A stretch of 64,000 nt of DNA from CADCVT01 sp036389485 (GTDB taxonomy: Bacteria > Actinomycetota > Thermoleophilia > Solirubrobacterales > Solirubrobacteraceae), in contig DASVPR010000029.1 of NCBI GenBank assembly GCA_036389485.1, forward strand, positions 43,214 through 107,213, in the 5' to 3' direction. This document shows positions 26,972-35,067 of this stretch, piece after piece. Below the pieces are notes generated by a model. It was given only the letters and a program-made list of their open reading frames with translations. It had not been told where the DNA came from and made no database searches. Position 1 is the first letter of the stretch; each line of letters opens with the position of its first letter. The translations under genes and the position numbers were made by a program.

Positions 26972-27688
26972 CTACGGCGTCGGGGCGGGCGCGCCGCCGC
27001 CCTGCTGGGCGTCCTGGACCGCCTGCTGGGCGGCCTGCTGCTTGATGCTCTCGAGGCTCGCCTTGAGCTCCGCGATGCGGTCCTTCGACTGCCCCTCCTC
27101 CTTCGCGTCCTCGATCGCCTTCTGGGACGCGAGGTCGCCCTTGCGGTTCTGGCCGGCGAGGTAGGCGTACTGCGCGAGCGCGGCGTACTGCCCGAACCCG
27201 GGGTTCGGCAGGGAGTCGATGACGATCTCCTGTGTTCGCACCGCCTTCTCGGGTTGGCCGACCGCGATGAAGGCGGACGTCATCCGCGCCGCGACGTCGG
27301 CGTCGGGCTTGTCGCCGGCGAGCTTCAGGTGCTGCTCCCACGCGCGTATCGCGTCGTCGACCACCTTCCGGGAGTCGCCGTTGAACTGGCCGGTGGTCTC
27401 GTCGAAGCCGTCGGTCTGGCCCGCGAGGTTGAACTGCGCGCGCGCGAGCTCGGCCCAGGCCGCCGCGTCGCCGCGGTTCGCCTTGACCTTCTCCTCCCAC
27501 TTCTCGACGTCGTCCTTGAGCGACTCGTCGGCGGAGCCGCTGTCCTGCTGGAACGCGTCGAACAGGCCGCCCTGGACGTCGCCGCCGATGCCGAAGAACA
27601 CGAGCCCGCCGCCCATGAGCAGCGCGAGCGACAGGTAGATGACCTGCACCGTGCGGCGCCGGCCGCGGCCTCGGAGATCGAACAGCAT
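26972..27688 (-). CDS. Membrane-anchored TPR-like protein
   Basis: A 238-residue protein with a basic N-terminus (MLFDLRGRGRRR), one transmembrane helix (about 15-35), an acidic linker, then TPR-like helical pairs (AAAWAELARAQFNLAG; AIRAWEQHLKLAGDKPDADVAARMTSAFIAVGQPEKAVRTQ; GQYAALAQYAYLAGQNRKGDLASQKAIE) and a Gln/Ala tail. Similar anchored TPR proteins follow tatC in related genomes, from memory. It starts 9 nt after tatC on the same strand and is likely cotranscribed. A scaffold role for export or envelope assembly is only inferred. Confidence 0.75.
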   Translation of the reverse strand: MLFDLRGRGRRRTVQVIYLSLALLMGGGLVFFGIGGDVQGGLFDAFQQDSGSADESLKDDVEKWEEKVKANRGDAAAWAELARAQFNLAGQTDGFDETTGQFNGDSRKVVDDAIRAWEQHLKLAGDKPDADVAARMTSAFIAVGQPEKAVRTQEIVIDSLPNPGFGQYAALAQYAYLAGQNRKGDLASQKAIEDAKEEGQSKDRIAELKASLESIKQQAAQQAVQDAQQGGGAPAPTP

Positions 27689-27697
27689 GGCTTCGGG

Positions 27698-28726
27698 TCA
27701 GTCCTCGTCTTCGTCTTCGCCCCAGAGGGAGCCGGGCGGGCTCACCCGGTTGACCCAGGCGGCGACCAGGATACTCAGCTCGAAGAGCACCATTAGCGGG
27801 AGCATCGCGAGCGTCATCGTCACCGGGTCGGGGGTGGGCGTCGCGACCGCGGCGAGGATCGCCACCCCGAGCAGCACGTAGCCCCAGTTGCGCTGCAGCT
27901 GGCGCGGCGTGACGATGCCCAACCGCGTCACGATCAGCACCCCGACCGGGATCTGGAACAGGACCCCGATCCCGGCGATGAACAGGACCGAGAACTTGTA
28001 GTAGTCCCTGGCCTGGATGAGGATGTCGAAGTCGTCGTCGTTGAAGTTCTGGAGGAACTGCACGGCTCTCGGCAGCACGACGAAGTAGCCGAACGCCACC
28101 CCCGCGAGGAACAGCGCGGGGACCATCATCAACAGCGGCACCGCGATCTTCCGCTCGCCCGGCTCGAACGCGGGGATGATGAACGCGTACGCCTGGTAGA
28201 GGATCAGCGGGAGCGCGAGCAGCAGCGCCGCGTAGAACGCGACGGTCATCGTCGTGGTGAACGGCTCCGCCACCCCGAGCGTCACCGGCAGTCGCTCGCG
28301 GTTCGTCGGGACGGCCTGGGCCTGCCGCATGCTCGCCCGCTCGGCGGCGAGCCAGCCCTCGCGCGCGGTCTCGAGCGCGGTGCGGACCGCCTGGGTGAGC
28401 CGGCCGCCCCGCAGCTGCGCCTCGATCGCCTCGCGCTGGCGCCGCGCGGCGGCGGCGTTCGCGCGCGCCGCCTCGGCGGTGAGGATCTGGAAGCGGGCGT
28501 TCTGCTCGAGCGGGTCGCTGGAGCGCTTCTCCCCGTCGAGGTTCTGCGTCTTCTGAAGCGGCTCGTTGACGATCTTGAGGATCGCCTCGTTCTGCCAGAA
28601 CGTGAACCCGAAGCAGACGACCAGCGCGAGGACGCAGACGATGAGCCGCGACCGCAGCTCGTCGAGGTGCTCGACGAGGCTCAGGTGCTCGTCGTGGGCG
28701 ACCGGGCGGCGGAGCGCCGTGGCCAA
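27698..28726 (-). CDS. tatC: Sec-independent translocase subunit TatC (with long P1-loop insertion)
   Basis: Receptor of the twin-arginine translocase. The N-terminal signature HLSLVEHLDELRSRL precedes TM1, and later helices follow the TatC pattern (PLILYQAYAFIIPAFEPGERK, FGYFVVLPRAVQFL, YYKFSVLFIAGIGVLFQIPV, ATPTPDPVT). At 342 residues it is about 90 longer than usual. The extra sequence is an Ala/Arg/Glu-rich, probably helical insertion in the extracytoplasmic loop between TM1 and TM2 (about residues 60-145). The start is TTG 28726, 3 nt after the tatA stop. The Rieske protein in the adjoining cluster is a predicted substrate. Confidence 0.93.
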   Translation of the reverse strand: MATALRRPVAHDEHLSLVEHLDELRSRLIVCVLALVVCFGFTFWQNEAILKIVNEPLQKTQNLDGEKRSSDPLEQNARFQILTAEAARANAAAARRQREAIEAQLRGGRLTQAVRTALETAREGWLAAERASMRQAQAVPTNRERLPVTLGVAEPFTTTMTVAFYAALLLALPLILYQAYAFIIPAFEPGERKIAVPLLMMVPALFLAGVAFGYFVVLPRAVQFLQNFNDDDFDILIQARDYYKFSVLFIAGIGVLFQIPVGVLIVTRLGIVTPRQLQRNWGYVLLGVAILAAVATPTPDPVTMTLAMLPLMVLFELSILVAAWVNRVSPPGSLWGEDEDED

Positions 28727-28729
28727 CGG

Positions 28730-28993
28730 CTACGCGCGCGGTTCGGTGACCCGGTCGTCGGCGGCGCGGGTCTCCGACGGCGCGGGAGCGGGCGGACCGG
28801 GCTCGAGGGCCGCCGGCTCGCCGACGATCTCCTCCTCGTCCTCGTCGTCCTTGTTCTTGCCGCTGATCGAGTCCTTGAACTCCCGCATCCCGGAGCCGAG
28901 CGAGCGCCCCAGACCCGGCAGCCGCTTGGGCCCGAAGATGATCAGGAGGATGACCAGGACGATGATGAGCTCAGGGATGCCGATGCCCGGCAT
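28730..28993 (-). CDS. tatA: Sec-independent translocase subunit TatA
   Basis: Pore-forming component of the Tat system, 87 residues. It has a short N-terminal transmembrane helix (IPELIIVLVILLII), the conserved FGPKRLPGLGRSLG hinge and amphipathic helix, then an acidic, disordered tail (KNKDDEDEEE, then Pro/Ala-rich). ATG 28993 is preceded by GAGGAG. Upstream, TTGACA (29065-29060) and a TGA-TCTACG extended -10 at 17-nt spacing form a plausible promoter for the tatA-tatC-TPR operon. Confidence 0.92.
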   Translation of the reverse strand: MPGIGIPELIIVLVILLIIFGPKRLPGLGRSLGSGMREFKDSISGKNKDDEDEEEIVGEPAALEPGPPAPAPSETRAADDRVTEPRA

Positions 28994-29036
28994 GAGGACT
29001 CCTCGGTAGCGGTCTCGGAAGCGTAGCCGGTACGTC

Positions 29037-29065
29037 CGTAGATCAGACGTCGAATTGCTTGTCAA
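29037..29065 (-). promoter_or_regulatory. Promoter of tatA operon
   Basis: The -35 is TTGACA (29065-29060), with a 17-nt spacer and TCTACG (29042-29037) preceded by TGA, an extended -10. It is one of the few consensus -35 sites seen in the window. Confidence 0.5.
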
Positions 29066-29106
29066 GTTAGGTCGGCGACCGTCCGATGAAGGGCGCAGAG
29101 GTTCTC

Positions 29107-29544
29107 ATGAGCCAGCATCCGGACCATCGCCACCATGTTCGCCGAGTCGTGCTCCCCTCGGGCAAGACGATCGAGGTCGTCTACTTCGAGAACGAGCCGA
29201 CGGGCGCCGCCTCGCGGCCGCCGCTTCCGGCGCGCCCGGAGCCGACCGAGGTCGGCGAGCTGCACGTGTGCGGCTCGTGCGACTCCGAGCTCGTCTACCC
29301 GGTGGAGTGGGAGGAGGCCGGCGCGACCCATTGGGAGGTCGTGCTGCGCTGCCCGAACTGCGAGTGGAGCGGGACCGGCGTCTACGAGCAGCACGTCGTC
29401 GAGCGCTTCGACGAAGAGCTCGACCGCGGCACCGAGGCCCTCGTCCGCGACCTCAAGCGCCTGATGCAGGCCAACATGGAGGACGAGATCGAGCGCTTCA
29501 TCACCGCGCTCGAGGGCGACCACGTCCTCCCCGAGGACTTCTAG
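29107..29544 (+). CDS. Hypothetical zinc-ribbon protein
   Basis: A 145-residue cytosolic protein. After a His-rich start (HPDHRHHVRRVVLPSGKTIEVVYFE-like) comes a two-CxxC zinc ribbon: CGSCDSELVYPVEWEE ... CPNCEWSGTG. A C-terminal acidic helix follows (DEELDRGTEALVRDLKRL). ATG 29107 is preceded by AGAGG; ATG 29086 is an alternative. It shares CTAG with the polyprenyl synthase stop. It resembles conserved actinobacterial proteins of unknown function. Confidence 0.75.
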   Translation: MSQHPDHRHHVRRVVLPSGKTIEVVYFENEPTGAASRPPLPARPEPTEVGELHVCGSCDSELVYPVEWEEAGATHWEVVLRCPNCEWSGTGVYEQHVVERFDEELDRGTEALVRDLKRLMQANMEDEIERFITALEGDHVLPEDF

Positions 29545-30491
29545 GAATACCTCTCGACGACCCCGTCGGCGACGAGCTCCAGGGCTCGGCGCTGCGGCAG
29601 GTCGGGCAGCTGGTCCTTCGCCTCCTCGACGATCGCGAGCGCGCGTGCGCGGGCCTCGTCGAGCGCTCCGGTGCGCGCGATGCGCGAGCAGACGGCCTCC
29701 GCCTCCTCGGGGGTCGAGATCCGGATCGGCAGCGCGGGGTCGCGCCGGCGCGCCAGGATGAACGGGAGCGTGACGGTGCCGTCGAGGAGGTCCGTGCCGC
29801 GGTGCTTGCCGGTCCGTGACGGCGGGCCGCTGACGTCGAGGACGTCGTCGAGCAGCTGGAACGCCAGGCCGACCCGCCGGCCGAACGCGGCGAGGGGGGC
29901 GACGTCGCGGCCGGCCACGAGCGCGCCGAGCTCGCACGCGGCCTCGAACAGCGCCGCCGTCTTCAGCTCGCAGCGCAGCAGGTAGCGGTCGACGGAGATC
30001 GTGGCGTCGTGGGTGTCCTCGCGCTGGAGCAGCTCGCCGCGCGCGAGCGCGGAGGAGGCGCGCGACAGCGCACGGATCTGCTCGGCGTCGCCGTTGAGCG
30101 CCAGCTCGGCGAACGCGCGCGAGAAGAGGAGGTCGCCGGTCGCGGTGGCCATCGGCCGGCCCGCCTCGGCGACCACGGTCGGCCGGCCGCGGCGCAGCGC
30201 GGCTGCGTCGAGGACGTCGTCGTGCACGAGCGTCGCGGCGTGGACGAGCTCGACCGCGGCGGCGGCGCGGACGAGCGCGTCGGACTCCGTCCCCGCGACG
30301 ATGAGGACGAGCAGCGGGCGCAGGCGCTTGCCGCCGGCGGCGATCGTCGCGCCGGCGTGCGTGGCGAGCGTCGCGCCGTGCCCGCCCGCGGCGACCGCCA
30401 GCCGCGTCTCGACCGCGGCCAGCAGCGAGGGGATCTGGGCGCCGCCGGCCCCGACGACGCGCGCGACCGCGGGGTCGACCGGGACGCTCAC
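29541..30491 (-). CDS. Polyprenyl diphosphate synthase (menaquinone side chain)
   Basis: Trans-isoprenyl diphosphate synthase of 316 residues that makes the long prenyl chain of menaquinone. It shows GGKRLRPLL, the first Asp-rich motif LVHDDVLD, the conserved GDLLFSRAF, the Lys-Thr-Ala segment ELKTAALFEAACELGAL and the second Asp-rich motif FQLLDDVLDVSG. Both motifs are intact. GTG 30491 overlaps the stop of the methyltransferase gene (GTGA), tying chain synthesis to ring methylation. Chain length (hepta- to nonaprenyl) cannot be determined. Confidence 0.9.
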   Translation of the reverse strand: MSVPVDPAVARVVGAGGAQIPSLLAAVETRLAVAAGGHGATLATHAGATIAAGGKRLRPLLVLIVAGTESDALVRAAAAVELVHAATLVHDDVLDAAALRRGRPTVVAEAGRPMATATGDLLFSRAFAELALNGDAEQIRALSRASSALARGELLQREDTHDATISVDRYLLRCELKTAALFEAACELGALVAGRDVAPLAAFGRRVGLAFQLLDDVLDVSGPPSRTGKHRGTDLLDGTVTLPFILARRRDPALPIRISTPEEAEAVCSRIARTGALDEARARALAIVEEAKDQLPDLPQRRALELVADGVVERYS

Positions 30492-31216
30492 GCCGACCCG
30501 CCGGCTCGCCCGGAGGGATGCGGGGCGTCGAGAGGTTTCGTCCCGTGGTGCAGCGCGATGATCCCGCCCGCCGTGAGGACCCACCCGACGTCGCGCAGGC
30601 CGATGTCGTGCATCAGCGCGGCGAGCGACGGCGCGTCGGGGAAGCGCTTCACCGACGCGGGCAGGTACGTGTAGGCGTCCGGGTCGCCGGCGAAGCGGCC
30701 GAGCTTCGGGACCACCCTGTCGAACCACAGCGAGAAGAACGTCGAGAGCGGCGGCTTCGTCGGCGTCGTGATCTCCAGGATCACCACCTTCCCGCCCGGC
30801 CGCGCGACCCGCCTCATCTCGGCGATGCCGCGCCCGAGGTCGCCGAAGTTCCGCGCCCCGAACCCGACGGTGCAAGCGTCGAACGAGTCGCTCGCGAAGT
30901 CGAGATCGTGGGCGTCGCCGGCCGCGAAGCGCAGCGAAGGAGCCTTGCGCCGGGCGATCGCGAGCATTTCCTCCGAGAAGTCCATGCCCACGACCTCCGC
31001 GCCGCGCGACGCCAGCTCGATCGCGAGGTCGCCCGTGCCCGTCGCGACGTCGAGGACCCGAGAGCCGGGCCCGACCCCCGCGAGGTCCGCCGCACGCGAG
31101 CGCCACCGGTGGTGCATCCCCGCCGTCATGACCCCGTTCATGAGGTCGTAGACCCCGGCGATCCGGTCGAACATCGCCCGGACCTGCGGGTCCGGCAGCC
31201 GGCCCTCGGCCGCCAC
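30488..31216 (-). CDS. menG: Demethylmenaquinone methyltransferase
   Basis: SAM-dependent methyltransferase (MenG/UbiE) catalysing the last step of menaquinone synthesis. The 242-residue product has MFDRIAGVYDLMNGVMTAGMHHRWR, the SAM motif VLDVATGTGDLAIEL, FDACTVGFGARNF, and EMRRVARPGGKVVILEITTP. GTG 31216 lies 2 nt after the qcrC stop. It is coupled with the prenyl synthase downstream. Position between the bc complex and quinone synthesis fits menaquinone as the electron carrier. Confidence 0.92.
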   Translation of the reverse strand: MAAEGRLPDPQVRAMFDRIAGVYDLMNGVMTAGMHHRWRSRAADLAGVGPGSRVLDVATGTGDLAIELASRGAEVVGMDFSEEMLAIARRKAPSLRFAAGDAHDLDFASDSFDACTVGFGARNFGDLGRGIAEMRRVARPGGKVVILEITTPTKPPLSTFFSLWFDRVVPKLGRFAGDPDAYTYLPASVKRFPDAPSLAALMHDIGLRDVGWVLTAGGIIALHHGTKPLDAPHPSGRAGGSA

Positions 31217-31218
31217 GG

Positions 31219-31971
31219 CTACTCGTTGACCGACTCGCCCTTGAGCTGTGCCAGGAACTCGACCATCACGTCGAGCTGCTCCGGCTCCAGGTCGGCGAAC
31301 GACGGCATCGGAGCGGTCGGGTTGATGAGCGTCCGGGCGATCGCCTGGCGCCGCAGCCGCTGGCCGATCTCGGTCAGGGGCGGCCCGGGCCCGTCGTTGC
31401 CGTTCTCGCCGATCTTGTGGCACGCCAGGCAGCCGGACTGGGCGACCACCTGCTTGCCCTCCTCGAACTGGCGGACCTTGTCCGGCCCTTCGGCGATCAC
31501 CGCCGACGGCGGGTCCATCTCGATCGCCGTCGGCGATCCGGCGTTCGCGCCCAGGTACGTCAGGTAGGCGATCGCGACGATCGTGAAGATGCCGGCGATC
31601 GTCGCGATGGGCCGCCGCTCCGGCCGCCGTTCCGGGTTGCGGTCGTAGAACGGCAGCAGGAACAGCAGGATCATGCAGATCGTCGGGATGCCGATCGTGG
31701 CCAGCGGCACCAGCGCCGCGGGCTTGATGACCCTGAGCAGCTCGAAGAGGAAGAAGAAGTACCACTCCGGCCGCGGGACGTAGGTGGTGGTCGTCGGGTC
31801 GGCCTTCGGCCCCAGCTCCGCGCCCAGGATCAGCGAGAGCATCACGATCGAGAAGATCGTGATGCACGCCATGACCGAGTCCTTGGCGACGGCGTACGGG
31901 AAGAACGGCTTCCCCTGCGCCTTGAGGATCGAGTACTCCCGGAGGTAGCGCTCCTTCTCGCGCCGGTTCAC
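31219..31971 (-). CDS. qcrC: Menaquinol-cytochrome c reductase cytochrome b/c subunit
   Basis: A 250-residue fusion of a subunit-IV-like cytochrome b C-terminal part (AELGPKADPTTTTYVPRPEWYFFFLFELLR, then helices) with a cytochrome c domain carrying one CxxCH heme site (CLACH). The distal Met region is probably NPTAPMPSF. This is the Bacillus-type QcrC layout rather than the diheme QcrC of most Actinobacteria. GTG 31971 lies 4 nt after the qcrB stop. Electrons pass from quinol through the Rieske protein to this heme. Confidence 0.9.
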   Translation of the reverse strand: MNRREKERYLREYSILKAQGKPFFPYAVAKDSVMACITIFSIVMLSLILGAELGPKADPTTTTYVPRPEWYFFFLFELLRVIKPAALVPLATIGIPTICMILLFLLPFYDRNPERRPERRPIATIAGIFTIVAIAYLTYLGANAGSPTAIEMDPPSAVIAEGPDKVRQFEEGKQVVAQSGCLACHKIGENGNDGPGPPLTEIGQRLRRQAIARTLINPTAPMPSFADLEPEQLDVMVEFLAQLKGESVNE

Positions 31972-31975
31972 GCCG

Positions 31976-32779
31976 CTACCGCTCTTCCGTCTTCAGCTCG
32001 TCGGTCTCCTCCGCCTTCAGCCACGGCGGCGCGGTCGTCCCGAGCTTCGCGACGAGGTAGAGGTGCGCGCCTATCAGGGCGGCTATGAGCCCTGGCACGA
32101 GCAGCATGTGGATGGCGTAGAACCGGGAGAGCGTCGTGGCGTTGAAGTCCGGCCCTCCCATCAGGAAGTCCGACAGGTAGGGCCCGACGAGCGGCCCCGT
32201 GCCGTTGATGTTCACGCCGACGATCGTCGCCCAGTAGGAGCGCTGGTCGAACGGGAGCAGGTAGCCCGTGAACGACATGACGAACGTGAGGATCAGCAGC
32301 ACGACGCCGATGACCCAGTTCAGCTCGCGCGGGTACTTGTAGGCGCCGAAGAAGAAGGTCCGCGCCATGTGGAGCATCACGAGGATGACCATCACCGACG
32401 AGCCCCACTTGTGCATCCCGCGCACGAACTCCCCGAGGAAGACCTCGTTCGTCAGATGGCGGGTCGACTCGTACGCCTCGTTGGCCGACGGCCGGTAGTA
32501 CATGGCCAGGAACACGCCGGTGATCGCCTGGTTGAGGAAGGCGAACATCGTCGCCGAGCCCAGCGTGTAGAACCAGTTCGTCCCCTTCGGGACCTTGCGG
32601 AACAGCAGCCACCGGCCGGCGCCCGACAGCGAGGTGCGCTCGTCGATCCAGTCGACGGCGCTGATCCCCGCCTCCTTGGCGTGGTCGAGCGGGCCGAGCT
32701 TCTCCGCCTGGCCCGGGCGCGCGGGCGGCGGCTGGAACTGCGGCGGGATCGGCGGCTTGGGGAGCTTGAGCTTCGGCAT
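31976..32779 (-). CDS. qcrB: Menaquinol-cytochrome c reductase cytochrome b subunit
   Basis: A cytochrome b6-type protein of 267 residues that binds two b hemes and forms quinol sites. A Pro/Lys-rich N-terminus is followed by four main helices with heme-ligand histidines (GMHKWGSSVMVILVMLHMARTF and YAIHMLLVPGLIAALIGAHLYLV), the SWG-like region and FTGYLLPFDQRSYWA. ATG 32779 (MPKLKLPKPP) is 5 nt after the Rieske stop. It forms the split b6/IV pair with qcrC. Confidence 0.93.
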   Translation of the reverse strand: MPKLKLPKPPIPPQFQPPPARPGQAEKLGPLDHAKEAGISAVDWIDERTSLSGAGRWLLFRKVPKGTNWFYTLGSATMFAFLNQAITGVFLAMYYRPSANEAYESTRHLTNEVFLGEFVRGMHKWGSSVMVILVMLHMARTFFFGAYKYPRELNWVIGVVLLILTFVMSFTGYLLPFDQRSYWATIVGVNINGTGPLVGPYLSDFLMGGPDFNATTLSRFYAIHMLLVPGLIAALIGAHLYLVAKLGTTAPPWLKAEETDELKTEER

Positions 32780-32784
32780 GGCGA

Positions 32785-33462
32785 TCAGGTGCCCTCGAGC
32801 TTGCGCTGCGTGGGCCGCGACGGGTACAGGTACTGGCCGGCCCCGTCGAGGTCCTCGCCGGGGTAGCGCGGCGAGAAGCGCCGCAGCTCGGAGTTGACGG
32901 AGAAGCGCGGGCCGACCTCGACGTTGCCGTCGTCGCTCACGCGCGTGTAGAAGCGGTCGAGCGGGCGGACCGGCGGGCCGCCGGTCACCGCGCCGCGGAA
33001 GTCGTAGACGCCGCCGTGGCACGGGCAGATGAAGCGCTCGGACGCGGGGACGTAGCGGACCGGGCACCCGAGGTGCATGCACCGCGTCGAGATCGCGATG
33101 ACCTCGTTGTACTGGTCGGCCTTCTCGAGGTCGATCTTCGGGTTGCGCTTGCGCATGTAGACCGTGGTGTGGCCGACGACGCCGATGCCCTCGGTCTCCA
33201 CGATCGTCTTGGGGATGTACTCCCTGTCGTTGAACTGGTCGAGGGGCCCGACCGGCTGCCACTCGACCTCCTTCTCCTCGAAGATCGGCCCGAGCGCGAA
33301 GCCCAGCGCGGGGAGCGCGATGGCGGAGACCGCGACGGCGCCCGCGACGTGGGCGGTCCCGGTCATGAACCGGCGCCGCGTGACCGTCTCGCCCTCGAAG
33401 GCGCCGGGGTACTGGCGGTCGGCCGTGTACTTCGACTTGGATTTGAGGTGGCGGTCGGGCAC
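32785..33462 (-). CDS. qcrA: Rieske iron-sulfur subunit of the bc complex
   Basis: A 225-residue protein with a Tat-type signal anchor (TRRRFMTGTAHVAGAVAVSA) and a Rieske domain. Cluster ligands are seen in CMHLGC and CPCHGGVYD, and the Cys pair for the disulfide is present. It takes electrons from menaquinol. GTG 33462 is used; the small upstream gene ends 28 nt before it. The nearby tatA-tatC genes provide the translocase a folded Fe-S protein requires. Confidence 0.94.
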   Translation of the reverse strand: MPDRHLKSKSKYTADRQYPGAFEGETVTRRRFMTGTAHVAGAVAVSAIALPALGFALGPIFEEKEVEWQPVGPLDQFNDREYIPKTIVETEGIGVVGHTTVYMRKRNPKIDLEKADQYNEVIAISTRCMHLGCPVRYVPASERFICPCHGGVYDFRGAVTGGPPVRPLDRFYTRVSDDGNVEVGPRFSVNSELRRFSPRYPGEDLDGAGQYLYPSRPTQRKLEGT

Positions 33463-33490
33463 GGGTCAGAGGCCTCGCGGGCGGCGAAAT

Positions 33491-33787
33491 CTATCGCTCG
33501 GAAGGTTGAGGCGGCGTGAACCCCGTCACGCCCAGGCGCGCCGCCGCTCGGGCCCATGCCGCGTCCGCCTCGGCGGGTCTCTCCTCGGCGGCGGCGCGGG
33601 CGCAGGCGGAGATGAGGTCGGCCAGCACGGCGATCGCGTCGAGATCCCCGGATTCGGCCAGCTTCTCCAGCCCGGCGGCGTACAGGCGGTCGCCGTCGAG
33701 CAGCGCGAGGTCGGGGTCGTCGGCCGCCCCGTAGTGCAGGTCGTGGCCCGCCCGGACGAGCTGGAGGGCCTCCTGTCGGGCGCTCAC
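33491..33787 (-). CDS. Hypothetical 98-residue helical protein in the heme/bc operon
   Basis: A small soluble, Ala-rich helical protein. It starts at GTG 33787 (MSARQEALQLVRAGHDLHYGAADDPDLALLDGD-like), followed by ALEKLA-type helices (GLEKLAESGDLDAIAVLADLISACARAAAEE) and a Pro tail. The start overlaps the hemL stop (GTGA), and the stop is 28 nt before qcrA. The His/Asp-rich GHDLHYGAADDPDLALLDGD segment could bind a ligand. No family is recognised; location suggests a role in heme or bc-complex maturation. Confidence 0.7.
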   Translation of the reverse strand: MSARQEALQLVRAGHDLHYGAADDPDLALLDGDRLYAAGLEKLAESGDLDAIAVLADLISACARAAAEERPAEADAAWARAAARLGVTGFTPPQPSER

Positions 33788-35067
33788 GCAATCTCGGCGA
33801 ACGCCGCCGCGGCGACCTCCACCGTCCGCTCGACGTGCTCCGGCCCGTGGGCGAGCGAGGGGAACCACGCCTCGTAGGCCGACGGCGGCGCGTACACGCC
33901 GCGTGCGAGGAGCGCCCGGCACCAGGCGGCGTAGGCCTCGTGGTCGGCGGCCTGCGCGGCGGCGTAGTCGCGCACCGGCGTCTCGCTGAAGAAGACGGTG
34001 AGCAGCCCGGGCACGGTCGGGACCTGCACCGGCCGGTCGCCCGCCGCCTCGCGCAGGCCGGCCGCGAGCGTCGCGGTCGTGTGGGCCAGCCGCGCGTAGG
34101 CCTGCTCGTCGAGCATCGCGAGCGTCTGCAGGCCGGCCGCGACGGCGAGCGGGTTCCCGGAGAGCGTCCCCGCCTGGTAGACGTCGCCGGCGGGCGCGAT
34201 CCGCTCCATGAGGTGCTGCGGCCCGCCGTACGCCGCGGCGGGCAGCCCGCCGCCGATGACCTTGCCCAGCATGACGAGGTCGGGTTCGACGCTCGTCAGC
34301 TCCTGCGCGCCGCCGCCGGCGACGCGGAAGCCGGTGATGACCTCGTCGAAGACCAGCAGCGCGCCGGTGGCGGTCGCGCGGTCGCGGAGCAGCTCGAGGA
34401 ACCCGTCCTCCGACGGGACGAGGCCCATGTTGGCGGGGAACGGCTCGGCGAGGATCGCGGCGAAGTCGTGCTCGGCGACCGCGCGGTCCACGGCCTCCGG
34501 GTCGTTCCATGGGATCACGATCGTGTTCGCCGTCGCGGCTTCCGGCACGCCCGGCGAGGACGGCTGCCCGGCGGTCGCCAGGCCGGAGCCGGCCTCGGCG
34601 AGCAGCCCGTCGACGTGCCCGTGGTAGGCGCCGGCGAACTTCAGGAGCTTGTCGCGCCCCGTCACCGCGCGGGCGAGGCGGATCGCGCTCATGCTCGCCT
34701 CCGTCCCCGAGGACGTCATGCGCAGCATCTCCACCGACGGCATCCGGCGGCTGACCTCCTCGGCCAGCGCGACCTCGCCCGCGGTGGGCGCGCCGAACGT
34801 CGTCCCGTGCTGCGCGGCCTCGGCGATCGCCTCGAGGATCAGCGGGTGCGCGTGGCCGTGGATCAGCGGGCCCCACGAGAGGACCCAGTCGATGTAGCGG
34901 TTGCCGTCGACGTCGATGATCTCCGCCCCGTGGCCGCGGTCGACGAAGAGCGGGTCACGCCCGATCGAGCGCATCGCGCGGACGGGGGAGTTCACCCCGC
35001 CCGGCAGGTACTGCAGGGCGCGGGAGTACAGCTCGGCCGACTTGGTGTCGCGCAGCGAGACCGCCAT
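33784..35067 (-). CDS. hemL: Glutamate-1-semialdehyde 2,1-aminomutase
   Basis: PLP enzyme that makes 5-aminolevulinate from glutamate-1-semialdehyde, an early step of tetrapyrrole synthesis. The 427-residue product shows LPGGVNSPVRAM, SWGPLIHGHAHP, MTSSGTEASMSAIRLAR, FDEVITGFRVA and the PLP-lysine segment LGKVIGGGLPAAAYGG, then QAGTLSGNPLA. ATG 35067 shares one base with the upstream stop (TGATG). Unlike most GSAM proteins, some loop residues differ (AEPFPANMGLVP), but all core motifs are present. Confidence 0.94.
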   Translation of the reverse strand: MAVSLRDTKSAELYSRALQYLPGGVNSPVRAMRSIGRDPLFVDRGHGAEIIDVDGNRYIDWVLSWGPLIHGHAHPLILEAIAEAAQHGTTFGAPTAGEVALAEEVSRRMPSVEMLRMTSSGTEASMSAIRLARAVTGRDKLLKFAGAYHGHVDGLLAEAGSGLATAGQPSSPGVPEAATANTIVIPWNDPEAVDRAVAEHDFAAILAEPFPANMGLVPSEDGFLELLRDRATATGALLVFDEVITGFRVAGGGAQELTSVEPDLVMLGKVIGGGLPAAAYGGPQHLMERIAPAGDVYQAGTLSGNPLAVAAGLQTLAMLDEQAYARLAHTTATLAAGLREAAGDRPVQVPTVPGLLTVFFSETPVRDYAAAQAADHEAYAAWCRALLARGVYAPPSAYEAWFPSLAHGPEHVERTVEVAAAAFAEIA

